This document shows positions 40,148 to 50,124 of a stretch of 64,000 nucleotides of DNA, one piece after another. The position numbers and the translations under genes are program-made. The stretch's first letter is position 1. The number at the start of each line of letters is the position of its first letter. The stretch is from Gammaproteobacteria bacterium (GTDB taxonomy: Bacteria > Pseudomonadota > Gammaproteobacteria > Xanthomonadales > SZUA-36). The notes beneath the pieces are model-generated. The model made no database searches and was not told the origin of the DNA. It saw only the letters and a list, made by a program, of their open reading frames with translations. The stretch lies in assembly GCA_021772935.1 (NCBI GenBank), contig JAJFLA010000046.1, positions 186,001 through 250,000 on the forward strand. Direction: 5' to 3'.

Positions 40148-42910
40148 TTAATCAGATAGTGCGTCCCAGTTAATGATCGTATTCCAGACCAGACGGAAAT
40201 CACCTCGGTTCATGTCGCGATGGATGCCATTGAAATTGTAGCTCACGATATGTCCCTGCCCCGTCGGTGTGTCAATGATGGCGGGATGACCGGTCAACTC
40301 ATTCTCTCCACGGATACCACCACTGACAACCATGTCTCCCTCACCGCCCCAGCTCAGGACGACGTGACGTTGGTCAAGCGGACCGCTCAGGCAAGAAGTG
40401 CAATAGGCCATTGTCAACCAGCGTCGCGGTGTGTCATAGACGGGTAAGTTGGTGCGGAACACGGCTGTTTCTTTACCATAACCATAAGCGATGGGGTGAT
40501 TGATTTGTTTGAAGGTGGCGCGTAATTCTGCGCCCGGTGTGAAAACTGTTGATGCCTTGGCACGGGGTACGTTTCGAACCAGCCCACCCTCCAACGCAAG
40601 CGTAGTGCCCGTACCGAGGGTAATTAGCACACCGCCGCTCTCAACAAATTTCTGGATTTGAGCCAGCCCTTCATAGCCCGGCCCACCCGTGATGTCATCG
40701 GACATCACCGGTATGCCGAGGCTGGGGTATTCCGGCGAACTACGAAAAGGAACCGGACCATTGGTCGCCGCAATCCCGTGAATTTGCCCGGCAAGTTCAA
40801 GCCGTGAAAACGGTCCGTAAACAATGACGTCCAGCTTGTCTTTCAACGCCCCGGCACGCACATCCTCATCCCGCAAATAGGTGTAGGGGATGTGCTGTTG
40901 ATCAAAAACATAACGAATCCATCCCATCATATCGGTATCGGCCCATGGCACCCATAAACCGATTCGTGGCACAGACGCTGCATGGTAAGGCACAGCAGGT
41001 GACTGACGGATAGATTGAAAATCCAGCGCCAATTCATCACTTACCGCAGTGATCGCATCTCCAAGTTCACGTGAAGACCGCCCCTCGGGGGTCGAAACAA
41101 TCCATGACCCTGGTGGGTAAGTGACTTTGCCCTGGCTGAAAGCTTGCTCTGCGATATCCACCTTGAAGGCTTTTAGCCTGTAACGCGCAGCCAGCAGGGA
41201 CTGTTGACCCTGTTCCCGTAGCAGATATAACGGACCTTCGCCCTGCACTTTACCGGTCGGCGCAGCGTCAACGCCAAGTAACTCACTGGATACCGTCTTA
41301 ACCCGTTCATCTTCTATGCGCACGGCGGTTACGTCAAAACCCACCGGGTAAGCCCATGACACATCATCGTAAGGTAGTTGTTCGTATTCGTCTGGAAAGC
41401 TCTGCGGCTCGAGTACATCCAGGGCGTAGTTGCGGTAGGGCTGATCCAGTTTGACGAGATAATCACCCCGCTTGAAATCCCCCTCGGCCAGGGACAGTGC
41501 AGCGGATAACACCCCCACTTCGATCTGCTGACTTCGCAGGCGGTTGATCATTTGCGCCACCCGCAGCCGATCTGGTTGCTGGGCCGGAATCACATAGGCA
41601 TACGGTTTTTCTTCACTGCCTTTACGCCATGAGTTGTAGCTGGTGCGGTAGAAATCCCGCAGCATCTCTTTAGCATGTTTGGCCGACCAATCGAGTATCG
41701 CCAAAGCGCCTGTTTGTTGATAATTCACGTTGTCACGCATGGACCAGCTAAAAGTTGGGTCGGGCGGCCACGGCCGGTACCACTCACGGCTTAAACTATC
41801 GTCATCCGCATGGCGCAGCACTGTTTCCGCCGTCGCGTTACCAAAAGTCTCATAACCACGCCCGATGGCGTTGTGGTTGATGGCAACAGAGTCGAGATAA
41901 TGGTGGCCAAAGCCGTCACCAAAGTTCCAGGTCCAGACTCCCGGCATCCCCATGGCACTCATCGTGGTCATCTCATGGAAGCTCATCTCCAGCCAGCGTG
42001 AGGTCACAATGGGATCCATGTGGGGATTGTAGGGCCCCGTGCCATTCCAGCTGAGCATCAGGGAAATTGCTTCATGCAAATCGTGCACTACAACGGGGTG
42101 GTAATCGAAAAACATCTTATGCACCGCGCGAGTAGCGGCAAAAGCCTTCTGATGTGCATCACGATTGATATCAACAAATACGTAGCGTCCCCAGTAGGGC
42201 GGACTTTGACGCGGTAAACTATCAAAGTCAGTTTTGCCCTTCAGGTACTGATAAAACCAATCAGTTACTTTGTCGCGTCCATCGGGTTCTGAAACCGGGT
42301 TGATCAACACCAACAGGTTCTCACGTATGGCCTTGATCATTGGCTGCTCAGAAACGGCCAGTCGATACACCAATTCCATACACATCTCACCGCTGCCGGT
42401 CTCATCAGCGTGCAGATTACAGTTGAAGTAATAAGCTGGGCGGGCGTTGACTATAATCTCTTCTGCCATCGCAGGACTGGTCTGGCGTGGGTCTGCCAGT
42501 GCCGCATTTGCGGCCTTGAGTCGATCCAGATCACGGATGCCGTTCTCGTCAGCAATAACGGCCAGGACGATCTCCCTTCCCTCTTCTGATTCGCCAATAG
42601 TTTCAACATGGACACGTGAAGAACTCATCGCAACCTGACGCACGTAATCAACGATCTTCGCCGAGTGTGTCAATTCTCCCTGTGCACCAATAACATGACC
42701 CAGAACACTCGTGGGCGAGGCTACCGTGGCAGATTCTGGTACATACGCAACCCATGGGCTGAGAAAACGTGGCTCGGTAGTAAATTCAGCGATGGCCTTC
42801 ACAGAGCCGGGCTCGGCAACGTCCGGTGACGCATCAACACCTGGCTCCAGGGCGAACGCGGAGTTAAGCATAGGGCTAAGAATTAGGGCCAATAACGCTG
42901 TGCGATTCAT
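40148..42910 (-). CDS. M14-family zinc carboxypeptidase, secreted
   Basis: 920 residues with signal peptide (MNRTALLALILSPMLNSAFA). The M14 zinc site HxxE is in NCNLHADETGSGE, with downstream NPVSEPDGRDK and the third ligand region VVHDLHEAISL. The C-terminal half contains a class-I-amidotransferase-like segment (GLWVPWADTDMMGWIRYVFDQ...VIVYGPFSRLEL...GGVLITLGTGTTLALE), a layout shared with large M14 proteins of marine bacteria. Acts on extracellular or periplasmic peptides. Start overlaps the stop of the TauE/SafE gene. Confidence 0.88.
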   Translation of the reverse strand: MNRTALLALILSPMLNSAFALEPGVDASPDVAEPGSVKAIAEFTTEPRFLSPWVAYVPESATVASPTSVLGHVIGAQGELTHSAKIVDYVRQVAMSSSRVHVETIGESEEGREIVLAVIADENGIRDLDRLKAANAALADPRQTSPAMAEEIIVNARPAYYFNCNLHADETGSGEMCMELVYRLAVSEQPMIKAIRENLLVLINPVSEPDGRDKVTDWFYQYLKGKTDFDSLPRQSPPYWGRYVFVDINRDAHQKAFAATRAVHKMFFDYHPVVVHDLHEAISLMLSWNGTGPYNPHMDPIVTSRWLEMSFHEMTTMSAMGMPGVWTWNFGDGFGHHYLDSVAINHNAIGRGYETFGNATAETVLRHADDDSLSREWYRPWPPDPTFSWSMRDNVNYQQTGALAILDWSAKHAKEMLRDFYRTSYNSWRKGSEEKPYAYVIPAQQPDRLRVAQMINRLRSQQIEVGVLSAALSLAEGDFKRGDYLVKLDQPYRNYALDVLEPQSFPDEYEQLPYDDVSWAYPVGFDVTAVRIEDERVKTVSSELLGVDAAPTGKVQGEGPLYLLREQGQQSLLAARYRLKAFKVDIAEQAFSQGKVTYPPGSWIVSTPEGRSSRELGDAITAVSDELALDFQSIRQSPAVPYHAASVPRIGLWVPWADTDMMGWIRYVFDQQHIPYTYLRDEDVRAGALKDKLDVIVYGPFSRLELAGQIHGIAATNGPVPFRSSPEYPSLGIPVMSDDITGGPGYEGLAQIQKFVESGGVLITLGTGTTLALEGGLVRNVPRAKASTVFTPGAELRATFKQINHPIAYGYGKETAVFRTNLPVYDTPRRWLTMAYCTSCLSGPLDQRHVVLSWGGEGDMVVSGGIRGENELTGHPAIIDTPTGQGHIVSYNFNGIHRDMNRGDFRLVWNTIINWDALSD

Positions 42911-43704
42911 ACACTTTCCTTTTCAGTATCAACTCCATAGCTAATTTGGAAGTCGCCGATGGCTGAACTTACCGGCTCTACATAGGCATGGTGATGCTCG
43001 CCATGCCTGTTTGTTACCATCAGAAGAACACTTAGTACGGCCAGTAAGATCAGTGCAGTACCCATTAGCTTCCTGGTCCATCGGTCACTTAGCAACAGAC
43101 TAAGCGCGGGTGCAGCGAGACTCATGCCTAACATGGAAGGCAGGGTGCCAAAACCAAATGCCAGCATGACTATAGCACCTGTAAACGCTGAACCAGCCGC
43201 AGAGGCGGTCAGCAACACACTGTAGACCAAACCGCATGGCAACAAACCCCAACACAAACCCAGCAATAAGCGCCCTGCCCCACCAGGCAAACTGGATGCA
43301 CGAACCGCCAGCGGTAATACATGCCGCCAAATTTTTGTACCCATTCGTTCGATACCGCCGAGCAACTGCCAGTTAAACAAAAACTGCAAGCCGATAAGAA
43401 AGATCATCACGGCGGTTAGAAGACGCAATATCATGCTCCATTGCGGCAGGTTCAATGCCTGACCCACGCTTGCCAGTATCCAGGCCGAAACCAGACCCAA
43501 AATGGCGTAACTCAATAACCTACCCAAATTGAACAAGAGTGCTGAGCTGGCACGGTTTTTTTCACTCCCCTGTTGACCGCTGCTTACAGGCAAGCTACCC
43601 AACCCCACGGCGATACCACCACACATACCAAAACAATGCCCACTACCCAATAAACCCACAAAAAATGCGGTTAACACAGCGGACAGATCAAAAACCGGGT
43701 TCAT
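42907..43704 (-). CDS. Sulfite exporter TauE/SafE-family membrane protein of the cco cluster
   Basis: 265 residues, six to seven membrane helices, with the Cys-rich HCFGMCGG motif near the N-terminus typical of the SafE/UreH-like branch that accompanies ccoNOQP-GHIS in many proteobacteria. It may transport copper or support cytochrome oxidase assembly; the name TauE is by family only. It overlaps ccoS by 4 bases. Confidence 0.85.
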   Translation of the reverse strand: MNPVFDLSAVLTAFFVGLLGSGHCFGMCGGIAVGLGSLPVSSGQQGSEKNRASSALLFNLGRLLSYAILGLVSAWILASVGQALNLPQWSMILRLLTAVMIFLIGLQFLFNWQLLGGIERMGTKIWRHVLPLAVRASSLPGGAGRLLLGLCWGLLPCGLVYSVLLTASAAGSAFTGAIVMLAFGFGTLPSMLGMSLAAPALSLLLSDRWTRKLMGTALILLAVLSVLLMVTNRHGEHHHAYVEPVSSAIGDFQISYGVDTEKESV

Positions 43705-43898
43705 TTGTCTTCTTCCGCTATATCAGAGTTTTGATCATCATCCAGCGGCGGTGGTTTTTGGTCATCGTCAAGCACGACACTCCAACCCTGTGATTCGAGA
43801 TCGTCAAACTGACCGGATTTGATCGCCCACAATAATGCCCAGACAGCGACTGCAAGTAATAAAATCGCCAGCGGTATCAATACGTATAACATGCTCAT
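43701..43898 (-). CDS. ccoS: Cbb3 oxidase maturation protein CcoS
   Basis: 65 residues from the ATG at 43898, which overlaps the ccoI stop (ATGA). One membrane helix (LYVLIPLAILLLAVAVWALLWAI) followed by KSGQFDDLESQGWSVVLDDD, the diagnostic CcoS motif. Required for insertion of cofactors into cbb3 oxidase in model bacteria. Confidence 0.92.
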   Translation of the reverse strand: MSMLYVLIPLAILLLAVAVWALLWAIKSGQFDDLESQGWSVVLDDDQKPPPLDDDQNSDIAEEDK

Positions 43899-46336
43899 CG
43901 CATGACTGCCCTGCGGTGAATGCTGGTGGCTTGGTTTGTTGTTCGTTTTGCCAGACGACCAGAATTTAACACCACCAACAGAGAGCTCAAGGACATACCC
44001 AGTGCCGCCATCCACGGCACGATCATACCGGCGGCGGCAAACGGCACCGCCAGCAGGTTGTAAGCCAGCGCCCAAAGCAGGTTCTGCCGAATCACAGCTT
44101 GCGTTTTACGACCGGTTTCGAGCACGTTTTTCACATTAAGCAGAGAAAGGCCAGTCAGTATAAAATCAGCCGTGCTGTTAGCCAGCTCGCTTGCGCCACT
44201 TACGGTCATGGAAACATCAGCCACAGACAGCACCGGTGCATCATTGATACCGTCACCCACCATCAGAACGGTTTTACCTTGCGCTTGTAAAGATTCCAGG
44301 TATTCCATTTTCATTTGCGGGTTTTGTTCCGCATACCATGTTCTGATGCCCGTACGTTGCGCCACCGAAGCAACGGCCTGATGGTGGTCACCAGAGAGAA
44401 TAATCAACTCCAGTCCGCTCGCTTGCAACGCAGCAATGGTTTCAGCGGCTGCGTCCCTCAAGCCGTCATCCAGGTCAAAACGTGCGATCCATCCTGATTC
44501 ATCTGTGAGCCATACCCTGCCGAGAGTGGTCACCAAATCAATGACATTAACGTCGGTAAAAGTAGCGTTACCCAGGCGATAGCTGACATTATCCACCCTG
44601 CCCTCAACCCCATTTTCATAGTTTCTGACATCATTAATCGCGTCACGTCTGACCTGAACACCTGAAAAGGCCTTCGCAACCGGATGTGAAGAATCAAGTT
44701 CCAGCAGGGCTGCTATCCGTGAAACGGTTTCTTCGTTGAAGCCTTCACGTTCCGGGTTAATAACGGTGTTCACAATCGATGGCGACCCTGTCGTCAGGGT
44801 GCCTGTTTTATCAAACACTATCGTACCTACACCACTTAAAACCTCCAGTGCCGCACCGCGTGTTAATAACACGCCCTGCTCAAGCAGTGCCCGGCTGGAA
44901 GATGCGATAGCTGCAGGTGTGGCCAGCGACAAAGCACATGGACAACTGATGACCAGGACCGCAAGGGTCGCCGGGAATAACATAGAAAGATCAGTCAGCA
45001 ACCACCACGCTGCGGTAAGGCCGGCAACCGTCAGGACAACAGCCACAAACCAACCGGCGTAACGCTCTGAGAGTCGCGCGTAATGGCTTCGATGTGTCTG
45101 TGACTTCAACAACATCCGCCCCATCACTGAGACGGTAGAATCGCCCGGATCTTTGCTTACCTCCACTTCTACAGTCTGGGATTGGTTGATGCTACCCGCT
45201 ATCACCTTATCACCGACTCGTTTTGCGACGGGTCTTGATTCTCCAGTCAACAGGGCTTCGTTAGCTTCGGTTCCACCCTTGATAATCATGCCGTCGGCCG
45301 GAAACGTCTGCCCCGCCCTCACTCTGACTTGGTCTGTTCTACGCAAATCGGTGGCAGGGACTTGCTGCGTTTCTTCGTCCCTGATCAATTCCGCCCATTC
45401 GGGCAACAGACGGGCGAGTGCCAGGCCAGTCTGTAAATTGCGATGACGGATAACCAACTCTGCATACCTTCCCAGAGACAGAAAAAAAATAAACATAACG
45501 ACTGAGTCAAAATAAACATGACCGTTGCCGCTCAAAAAATTGATACAACTCATGATGAATGCAATGGAAATAGCCAGCGCCACCGGCACATCCATACCCA
45601 CCCTGCGATTGGACAAACTACGCCATGCACTGGTGTAAAAGACCTTGCCTGAATAGAACAAAACTGGCGTTGTTACCATCAAGCTGACCCACTGCAAAAA
45701 CCGCTCAGAACCTTCGGAAATCCCCATGGAATCACCAGCGTACAAGGCAACTGCATACATCATGACCTGCATCATACCCAGACCGGCGACACCGAGACGT
45801 TTAAGTGCGCTACGGCGTTCTTGTTGTCTGCCCATGGCTTCTGCGCCTTCCAGCGGCAGGTGTGGGCGGTAGCCGATGGCCGATAAAATGGCAGCGATTT
45901 TACTCAACCGCAGCTTCTCTGGCTGCCAGTTGATACGCACAAAACCCGTGGTTACATCCACCTGTACCTGATCAATACCCTGGCGTGCTTCCAACTGGCT
46001 CCTGATTAACCATGCACAGGCCGCACAACGTATGCCTTCCACCTGTAGCAACAACTCGTAGCGAGCATTTTTAAGCTGGCTACCCCAGAGTGAATGGCGT
46101 TCATCAAAGCGCTTCCATGATGCCTCAATCCCGGCATCTTCAACGGCGGGCTTGATAGCATTTTCGGTACGGAATTGATAATAGCGCGACTGGCTGGACC
46201 GCAATATCAGCGTGGCAACAGCTTCACAACCGCTACAGCAAACTGGCTGCGGTTGCCCTTCTGCTTCAACTGTAAGATTGCAATTGGATGGAACGGGTTC
46301 TCCGCAATGAAAACAGAACCGCGTGTTTTCAGTCAT
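43895..46336 (-). CDS. ccoI: Copper-translocating P1-type ATPase CcoI
   Basis: 813 residues from the ATG at 46336 (MTENTRFCFHCGEP), 14 bases past the ccoH stop. N-terminal cysteine motifs CFHCG and CCSGCE, heavy-metal-associated domain IRCAACAW, eight membrane helices with CPC in VISCPCALSL, phosphorylation motif DKTGTLT and hinge MVGDGINDAPVL. Supplies copper for the cbb3 oxidase active site. The frame extends to 46423 but overlaps ccoH. Confidence 0.94.
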   Translation of the reverse strand: MTENTRFCFHCGEPVPSNCNLTVEAEGQPQPVCCSGCEAVATLILRSSQSRYYQFRTENAIKPAVEDAGIEASWKRFDERHSLWGSQLKNARYELLLQVEGIRCAACAWLIRSQLEARQGIDQVQVDVTTGFVRINWQPEKLRLSKIAAILSAIGYRPHLPLEGAEAMGRQQERRSALKRLGVAGLGMMQVMMYAVALYAGDSMGISEGSERFLQWVSLMVTTPVLFYSGKVFYTSAWRSLSNRRVGMDVPVALAISIAFIMSCINFLSGNGHVYFDSVVMFIFFLSLGRYAELVIRHRNLQTGLALARLLPEWAELIRDEETQQVPATDLRRTDQVRVRAGQTFPADGMIIKGGTEANEALLTGESRPVAKRVGDKVIAGSINQSQTVEVEVSKDPGDSTVSVMGRMLLKSQTHRSHYARLSERYAGWFVAVVLTVAGLTAAWWLLTDLSMLFPATLAVLVISCPCALSLATPAAIASSSRALLEQGVLLTRGAALEVLSGVGTIVFDKTGTLTTGSPSIVNTVINPEREGFNEETVSRIAALLELDSSHPVAKAFSGVQVRRDAINDVRNYENGVEGRVDNVSYRLGNATFTDVNVIDLVTTLGRVWLTDESGWIARFDLDDGLRDAAAETIAALQASGLELIILSGDHHQAVASVAQRTGIRTWYAEQNPQMKMEYLESLQAQGKTVLMVGDGINDAPVLSVADVSMTVSGASELANSTADFILTGLSLLNVKNVLETGRKTQAVIRQNLLWALAYNLLAVPFAAAGMIVPWMAALGMSLSSLLVVLNSGRLAKRTTNQATSIHRRAVMR

Positions 46337-46349
46337 ACGCACAGGCTCT

Positions 46350-46631
46350 CTATTCCTGGATAGGCTCCTGGTTTGAATCTGGCTCAGACTTGCCCGTTTT
46401 GTCTTGTTCGCTTTTCTGCTCAACTTTCTGGGCTTTTAATTCACTTTTTAAATGCCGGTACTCGTTTTCATTTACCACCAGGTGATCCGGATGGCTGACC
46501 GCCAGCCAAAGTGTGATAAAACTAGCTATGACTGCTGATGCCGGTAACGCAATAATGAACCACGGCCAAAATTGTCGGTACCAGGGCACGCCCTGTCCAG
46601 GTAGTAGCTCGGTGTTTTGCTGCTTCAACAT
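46350..46631 (-). CDS. ccoH: CcoH/FixH-like oxidase assembly protein
   Basis: 93 residues: PWYRQFWPWFIIALPASAVIASFITLWLAV membrane segment followed by DHLVVNENEYR, the short FixH/CcoH signature, then a charged tail. Shorter than classical FixH (about 150). Lies between ccoG and ccoI, its usual place. Confidence 0.85.
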   Translation of the reverse strand: MLKQQNTELLPGQGVPWYRQFWPWFIIALPASAVIASFITLWLAVSHPDHLVVNENEYRHLKSELKAQKVEQKSEQDKTGKSEPDSNQEPIQE

Positions 46632-46643
46632 ACTTTATGCCCC

Positions 46644-46659
46644 TTCAGAGGCTCCCTAG
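46644..46659. repeat. Half-repeat TCAGAGGCTCCCTAG carrying the ccoG stop
   Basis: Matches the right arm of the 6937-7033 element and the copy at 56932-56946; the minus-strand stop codon TAG falls at the same place in each. Confidence 0.4.
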
Positions 46660-48032
46660 TCAAAAGGCATCAGAAAGCGTGTGCTAACCGAACGTTCAAT
46701 AATTGGCTCTTCCATCGTTGAAAACCGCACATCAAGCTTGACAGAACCACGACCGGCACTTGCAGGTGCTTGTATACGTAAAATGAAGTTACCAACTTCT
46801 TCCGGTTCAAGATCAGGTTCAGGTGAAATGAGCAGGACCATGTCATTATTATTTAAGATTTCAATTCGATATTGATGTGGCTTGAAGTCCATGTTGATCA
46901 GCTTAAGAGTGTAGACGTTTTCTATCCGGTTGTCCGGTAACTCGCGGTACAAAGCATTTCGGTCACGTAATAGATCGGCGCGTAACAATACACGATGGTT
47001 GATCGACCAAAATACCCCCACAGTCAGTGACAACAATAAAAAGGCATAGACAAAGGTGCGTGGCCGGAATACGTGGCTCTCCTTTGCACCTAGTTTGTGT
47101 TCAGTGGTGTAGCTGATCAGCCCCTTCTCGTAGCCCATTTTGTCCATGACCTGGTCACAGACATCAATGCACGCGGCACAGGCAATACATTCGATTTGTA
47201 AACCCTCGCGGATATCTATACCGGTGGGGCAAACCTGTACACAAAGTGTACAGCTAATACAGTCTCCCAGCCCTTTGTCTGTCGGAACAACACTTTTACT
47301 GCGCCCTCCACGGGGTTCGCCACGATTTTCGTCGTAAGCAATCACCAGAGTGTCCTTATCAAACATTGCACTTTGGAAACGAGCATAGGGACACATATAT
47401 TTGCACACCTGCTCACGCAGAATGCCAGCATTACCATAAGTGGCAAAGCTATAAAACAGCAGCCAGAAGGCCTCCCAGCTTCCCAATTGAAGGGTAAAAA
47501 TGGAATGACTCAAGTCCCGAACAGGGGTGAAAAAACCCACAAAAGTAAACCCGGTCCACAAAGCAAAACTGATCCATAAGATCTGCTTGGAGGTTTTGCG
47601 CAGAATTTTATTGCTGTTCCAGGCTGAGGCGTCCAACTTGATGCGTTTGCCGCGATCACCCTCAACCAGGCGCTCAATCCATAGAAACACTTCTGTCCAG
47701 ACCGTTTGCGGACAGGCATAACCACACCAGAGTCGCCCGGCAACTGCGGTTACAAAAAATAGTGAAAGACCAGCGATGATCAACATTAAGGTCAGGTAAA
47801 TAAAATCCTGTGGCCAAAATGTAGTGCCAAAAATGTAGAATTTTCTGGCTGGCAAATCAAACAGCACCGATTGGTGCCCACTCCAATTAATCCATGGCAA
47901 TACGTAATACAGACCCAGCAGTGCCACTACCGCGAACTTACGCAAGCTCGCAAAGGTGCCTTTTACATCACGGGGGTAAACCTTTGGGTCTTTTCGATAT
48001 AGTGAGTCGCCCGCATCCTGCTGCTGACTCAT
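46656..48032 (-). CDS. ccoG: Cytochrome oxidase accessory protein CcoG
   Basis: 458 residues. Five membrane helices, CGYACPQTVW and CKYMCPYARFQ motifs, then two 4Fe-4S ferredoxin-type clusters (CISCTLCVQVCP, CIACAACIDVCD) and a C-terminal immunoglobulin-like domain. A copper reductase for cbb3 assembly in Rhodobacter. Start overlaps the upstream 119-residue gene (ATGA). Confidence 0.95.
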   Translation of the reverse strand: MSQQQDAGDSLYRKDPKVYPRDVKGTFASLRKFAVVALLGLYYVLPWINWSGHQSVLFDLPARKFYIFGTTFWPQDFIYLTLMLIIAGLSLFFVTAVAGRLWCGYACPQTVWTEVFLWIERLVEGDRGKRIKLDASAWNSNKILRKTSKQILWISFALWTGFTFVGFFTPVRDLSHSIFTLQLGSWEAFWLLFYSFATYGNAGILREQVCKYMCPYARFQSAMFDKDTLVIAYDENRGEPRGGRSKSVVPTDKGLGDCISCTLCVQVCPTGIDIREGLQIECIACAACIDVCDQVMDKMGYEKGLISYTTEHKLGAKESHVFRPRTFVYAFLLLSLTVGVFWSINHRVLLRADLLRDRNALYRELPDNRIENVYTLKLINMDFKPHQYRIEILNNNDMVLLISPEPDLEPEEVGNFILRIQAPASAGRGSVKLDVRFSTMEEPIIERSVSTRFLMPFD

Positions 48033-48388
48033 TTCCAGTTCTCGCCGTCCAGATCCGGGTTGGATTGTGATGGGTCTTGTATATCCGGTATCGAATGCCC
48101 GCCCTCACCTTTAACATGCCCGCTTGACGGGCCGGTACGGATCATAAACATCGTTAACGAGGACGCCAGCAAGCAAATAAGATAAAGAAATGCAAAAGTT
48201 AAACCATAAGCCAGGCGTACACCGATGCTAAATTCATCTGCCCAGACGTTGACCACATCCAAAGGATTGACCAGACCAAAGAGAACAAAAGCGCCCGCTG
48301 ATGCAGCAAGAAAAGACATCCAGAATACGACAGCCCAATCGCGCTGTCGCATACTCCATCGCCGGTTAACCGGGTGCTCTGTAGTCAT
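48029..48388 (-). CDS. Small membrane protein between ccoP and ccoG
   Basis: 119 residues with two membrane helices (WAVVFWMSFLAASAGAFVLFGLV and AYGLTFAFLYLICLLASSLTMFMI) and a polar tail (GHVKGEGGHSIPDI). Conserved in position in gammaproteobacterial cco clusters; role unknown, presumably oxidase assembly. Confidence 0.75.
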   Translation of the reverse strand: MTTEHPVNRRWSMRQRDWAVVFWMSFLAASAGAFVLFGLVNPLDVVNVWADEFSIGVRLAYGLTFAFLYLICLLASSLTMFMIRTGPSSGHVKGEGGHSIPDIQDPSQSNPDLDGENWK

Positions 48389-48412
48389 CTGTACTGTATC
48401 TCTTTTAGACGT

Positions 48413-49309
48413 CTATTTTGACAAACTCAACACATATGCTGCGATCAAACGGCGCCGGTCTTCACTCAACAGGTCTTTATGCGCTGGCATATTGCCATTG
48501 CGACCTTCAGTAATGGTTTTTGTAATCGTCTCAGGTTCACCACCGTATAACCAAATATCGTCATTGAGTCTTGGCGCACCTAAGGCCTGGTTACCGCTAC
48601 CGTCGGCGCCATGACAGGCAACACATAATATGTCGAAGTTTTTCTTACCTTTGGCTGCCATGTCTGCATTGATTTGTGAACCGGACAAACTCTGGACATA
48701 AACAACCAACTCCGCGATGGCGCTGTCATCCAAGCCAGCAACCATCACGGGCATAACACCTGCCCGACCATTGCTGATAGTTTGCATAACAGTGTCAAAA
48801 CCATCACCGTACAACCAATCACTGTCAGTCAGGTTCGGGAAGCTCCGGGCGCCACGGGCATCAGAGCCGTGACACATTGCGCAACTGTTGGCAAACAGTC
48901 TTTGACCGGTCGCGTTGGCATCAGCATCGGTTATCAAGCTTTCGTTATCCATCTGCCTGTAACGTGCAAAAATGGCCTCCTGTGCTTCGCTGGCAGTTTT
49001 CATTTCCGTTTCATACTGGCCTTCCTGGGTCCAACCCAGCACACCACCGATATTGCCCAGCCCACCGAACAAGGCAAGATAGATGAAAGCGAATGCAATG
49101 GTGATATAAAACAGCTGTAGCCACCACCTTGGCAACGGGTTATTGAGTTCTACCAGGTCCTCGTCCCAAACATGACCAGTTGTGCCTGTTCCTCCACCTT
49201 CTTCGTCACGGTTGGAAACACCTTTGGTCCACCGTAACAGCCAGAAGCAGGCGAGGATGGTGGCGACGGTAATGATAATGACATACCAGTGCCAGAAACT
49301 AGTTAACAT
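48413..49309 (-). CDS. ccoP: Cbb3-type cytochrome oxidase subunit III (dihaem)
   Basis: 298 residues: N-terminal membrane helices (WYVIIITVATILACFWLLRW; WWLQLFYITIAFAFIYLALF) and two cytochrome c domains with CAMCHG and CVACHG, each followed by a Met-ligand region (GVMPVM, GNMPAH). Delivers electrons from c cytochromes to CcoN. Overlaps ccoQ by 11 bases. Confidence 0.95.
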   Translation of the reverse strand: MLTSFWHWYVIIITVATILACFWLLRWTKGVSNRDEEGGGTGTTGHVWDEDLVELNNPLPRWWLQLFYITIAFAFIYLALFGGLGNIGGVLGWTQEGQYETEMKTASEAQEAIFARYRQMDNESLITDADANATGQRLFANSCAMCHGSDARGARSFPNLTDSDWLYGDGFDTVMQTISNGRAGVMPVMVAGLDDSAIAELVVYVQSLSGSQINADMAAKGKKNFDILCVACHGADGSGNQALGAPRLNDDIWLYGGEPETITKTITEGRNGNMPAHKDLLSEDRRRLIAAYVLSLSK

Positions 49310-49511
49310 GGTTCACTCCCCGTTCCGTTACTCGGGCCTCGTCGGATTGGCCCTCGTTATCCAAAATTTGACCGTAGTCTTCCTCCAAAGGCAGCATGCT
49401 GGCTTCAAAGAAAGCAGGTTTACGTTTGCGACTCCACGCCCATGCCCACAAACCTATAAAAGAGAAGATCAGAACTAAAAGAATAGCGCCACGCAGTACA
49501 TTGATATCCAT
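49299..49511 (-). CDS. ccoQ: Cbb3-type oxidase subunit CcoQ
   Basis: 70 residues from the ATG at 49511, one base after the ccoO stop. One membrane helix (LRGAILLVLIFSFIGLWAWAW), then RKRKPAFFEASMLPLEED, typical of CcoQ. Stabilises the oxidase complex. Confidence 0.9.
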   Translation of the reverse strand: MDINVLRGAILLVLIFSFIGLWAWAWSRKRKPAFFEASMLPLEEDYGQILDNEGQSDEARVTERGVNHVN

Positions 49512-49512
49512 T

Positions 49513-50124
49513 TCAACGTCCACTCCTTGCATGGCCAAGGCTCTGTAAATAAGCAATGACAGCATCCAGTTCATTTTTACCCTCGACCACTGATGCTGCT
49601 GCAGCAATATCTTTGTCTGAGTACGGGTCGCCGAGTTTATTCAATGCCCGCATCTTTTTCTGTACGAGCTCACCGTTGACCGGTCTGTCCGCCAACCAGG
49701 CATAGGCTGGCATGTTGGATTCGGGTACCACGTCACGTGGGTTCTTCAAATGAATATAGTGCCATTCATCGCTGTAACGCCCACCTACCCTGGCCAGGTC
49801 AGGTCCGGTTCGTTTGGAACCCCACTGGAAGGGTCGGTCGTAAACAGACTCTCCGGCCACTGAATACGGCCCATAACGTTCAGTTTCACTACGGAATGGA
49901 CGGATCATCTGTGAATGGCAGTTGTAACAACCTTCATGCACATATACATCGCGGCCGGCCAATTCCAACGCTGGGTACGGCACCACTCCTTCAGCAGGTT
50001 CACGTACCTGATCCAGGAAAACCAACGGCAGGATTTCAACCAAACCACCAAGGCTTACAGCGATGACCATGAATATTGCCATCAGACCGATGTTGGTCTC
50101 TAATTTTTTGTGTCCGTTACTCAT
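49513..50124 (-). CDS. ccoO: Cbb3-type oxidase monohaem subunit II
   Basis: 203 residues from the ATG at 50124, which overlaps the ccoN stop (ATGA). One membrane anchor, haem motif CYNCHSQM in [16 protein letters not shown], and the [33 protein letters not shown] block. Complete. Confidence 0.95.
   Translation of the reverse strand: MSNGHKKLETNIGLMAIFMVIAVSLGGLVEILPLVFLDQVREPAEGVVPYPALELAGRDVYVHEGCYNCHSQMIRPFRSETERYGPYSVAGESVYDRPFQWGSKRTGPDLARVGGRYSDEWHYIHLKNPRDVVPESNMPAYAWLADRPVNGELVQKKMRALNKLGDPYSDKDIAAAASVVEGKNELDAVIAYLQSLGHARSGR

Noticed and set aside
43701-44075. Longer 124-residue version of CcoS
   Set aside because: The first 59 residues are an out-of-frame reading of ccoI; the ATGA overlap at 43898 gives the normal CcoS length.
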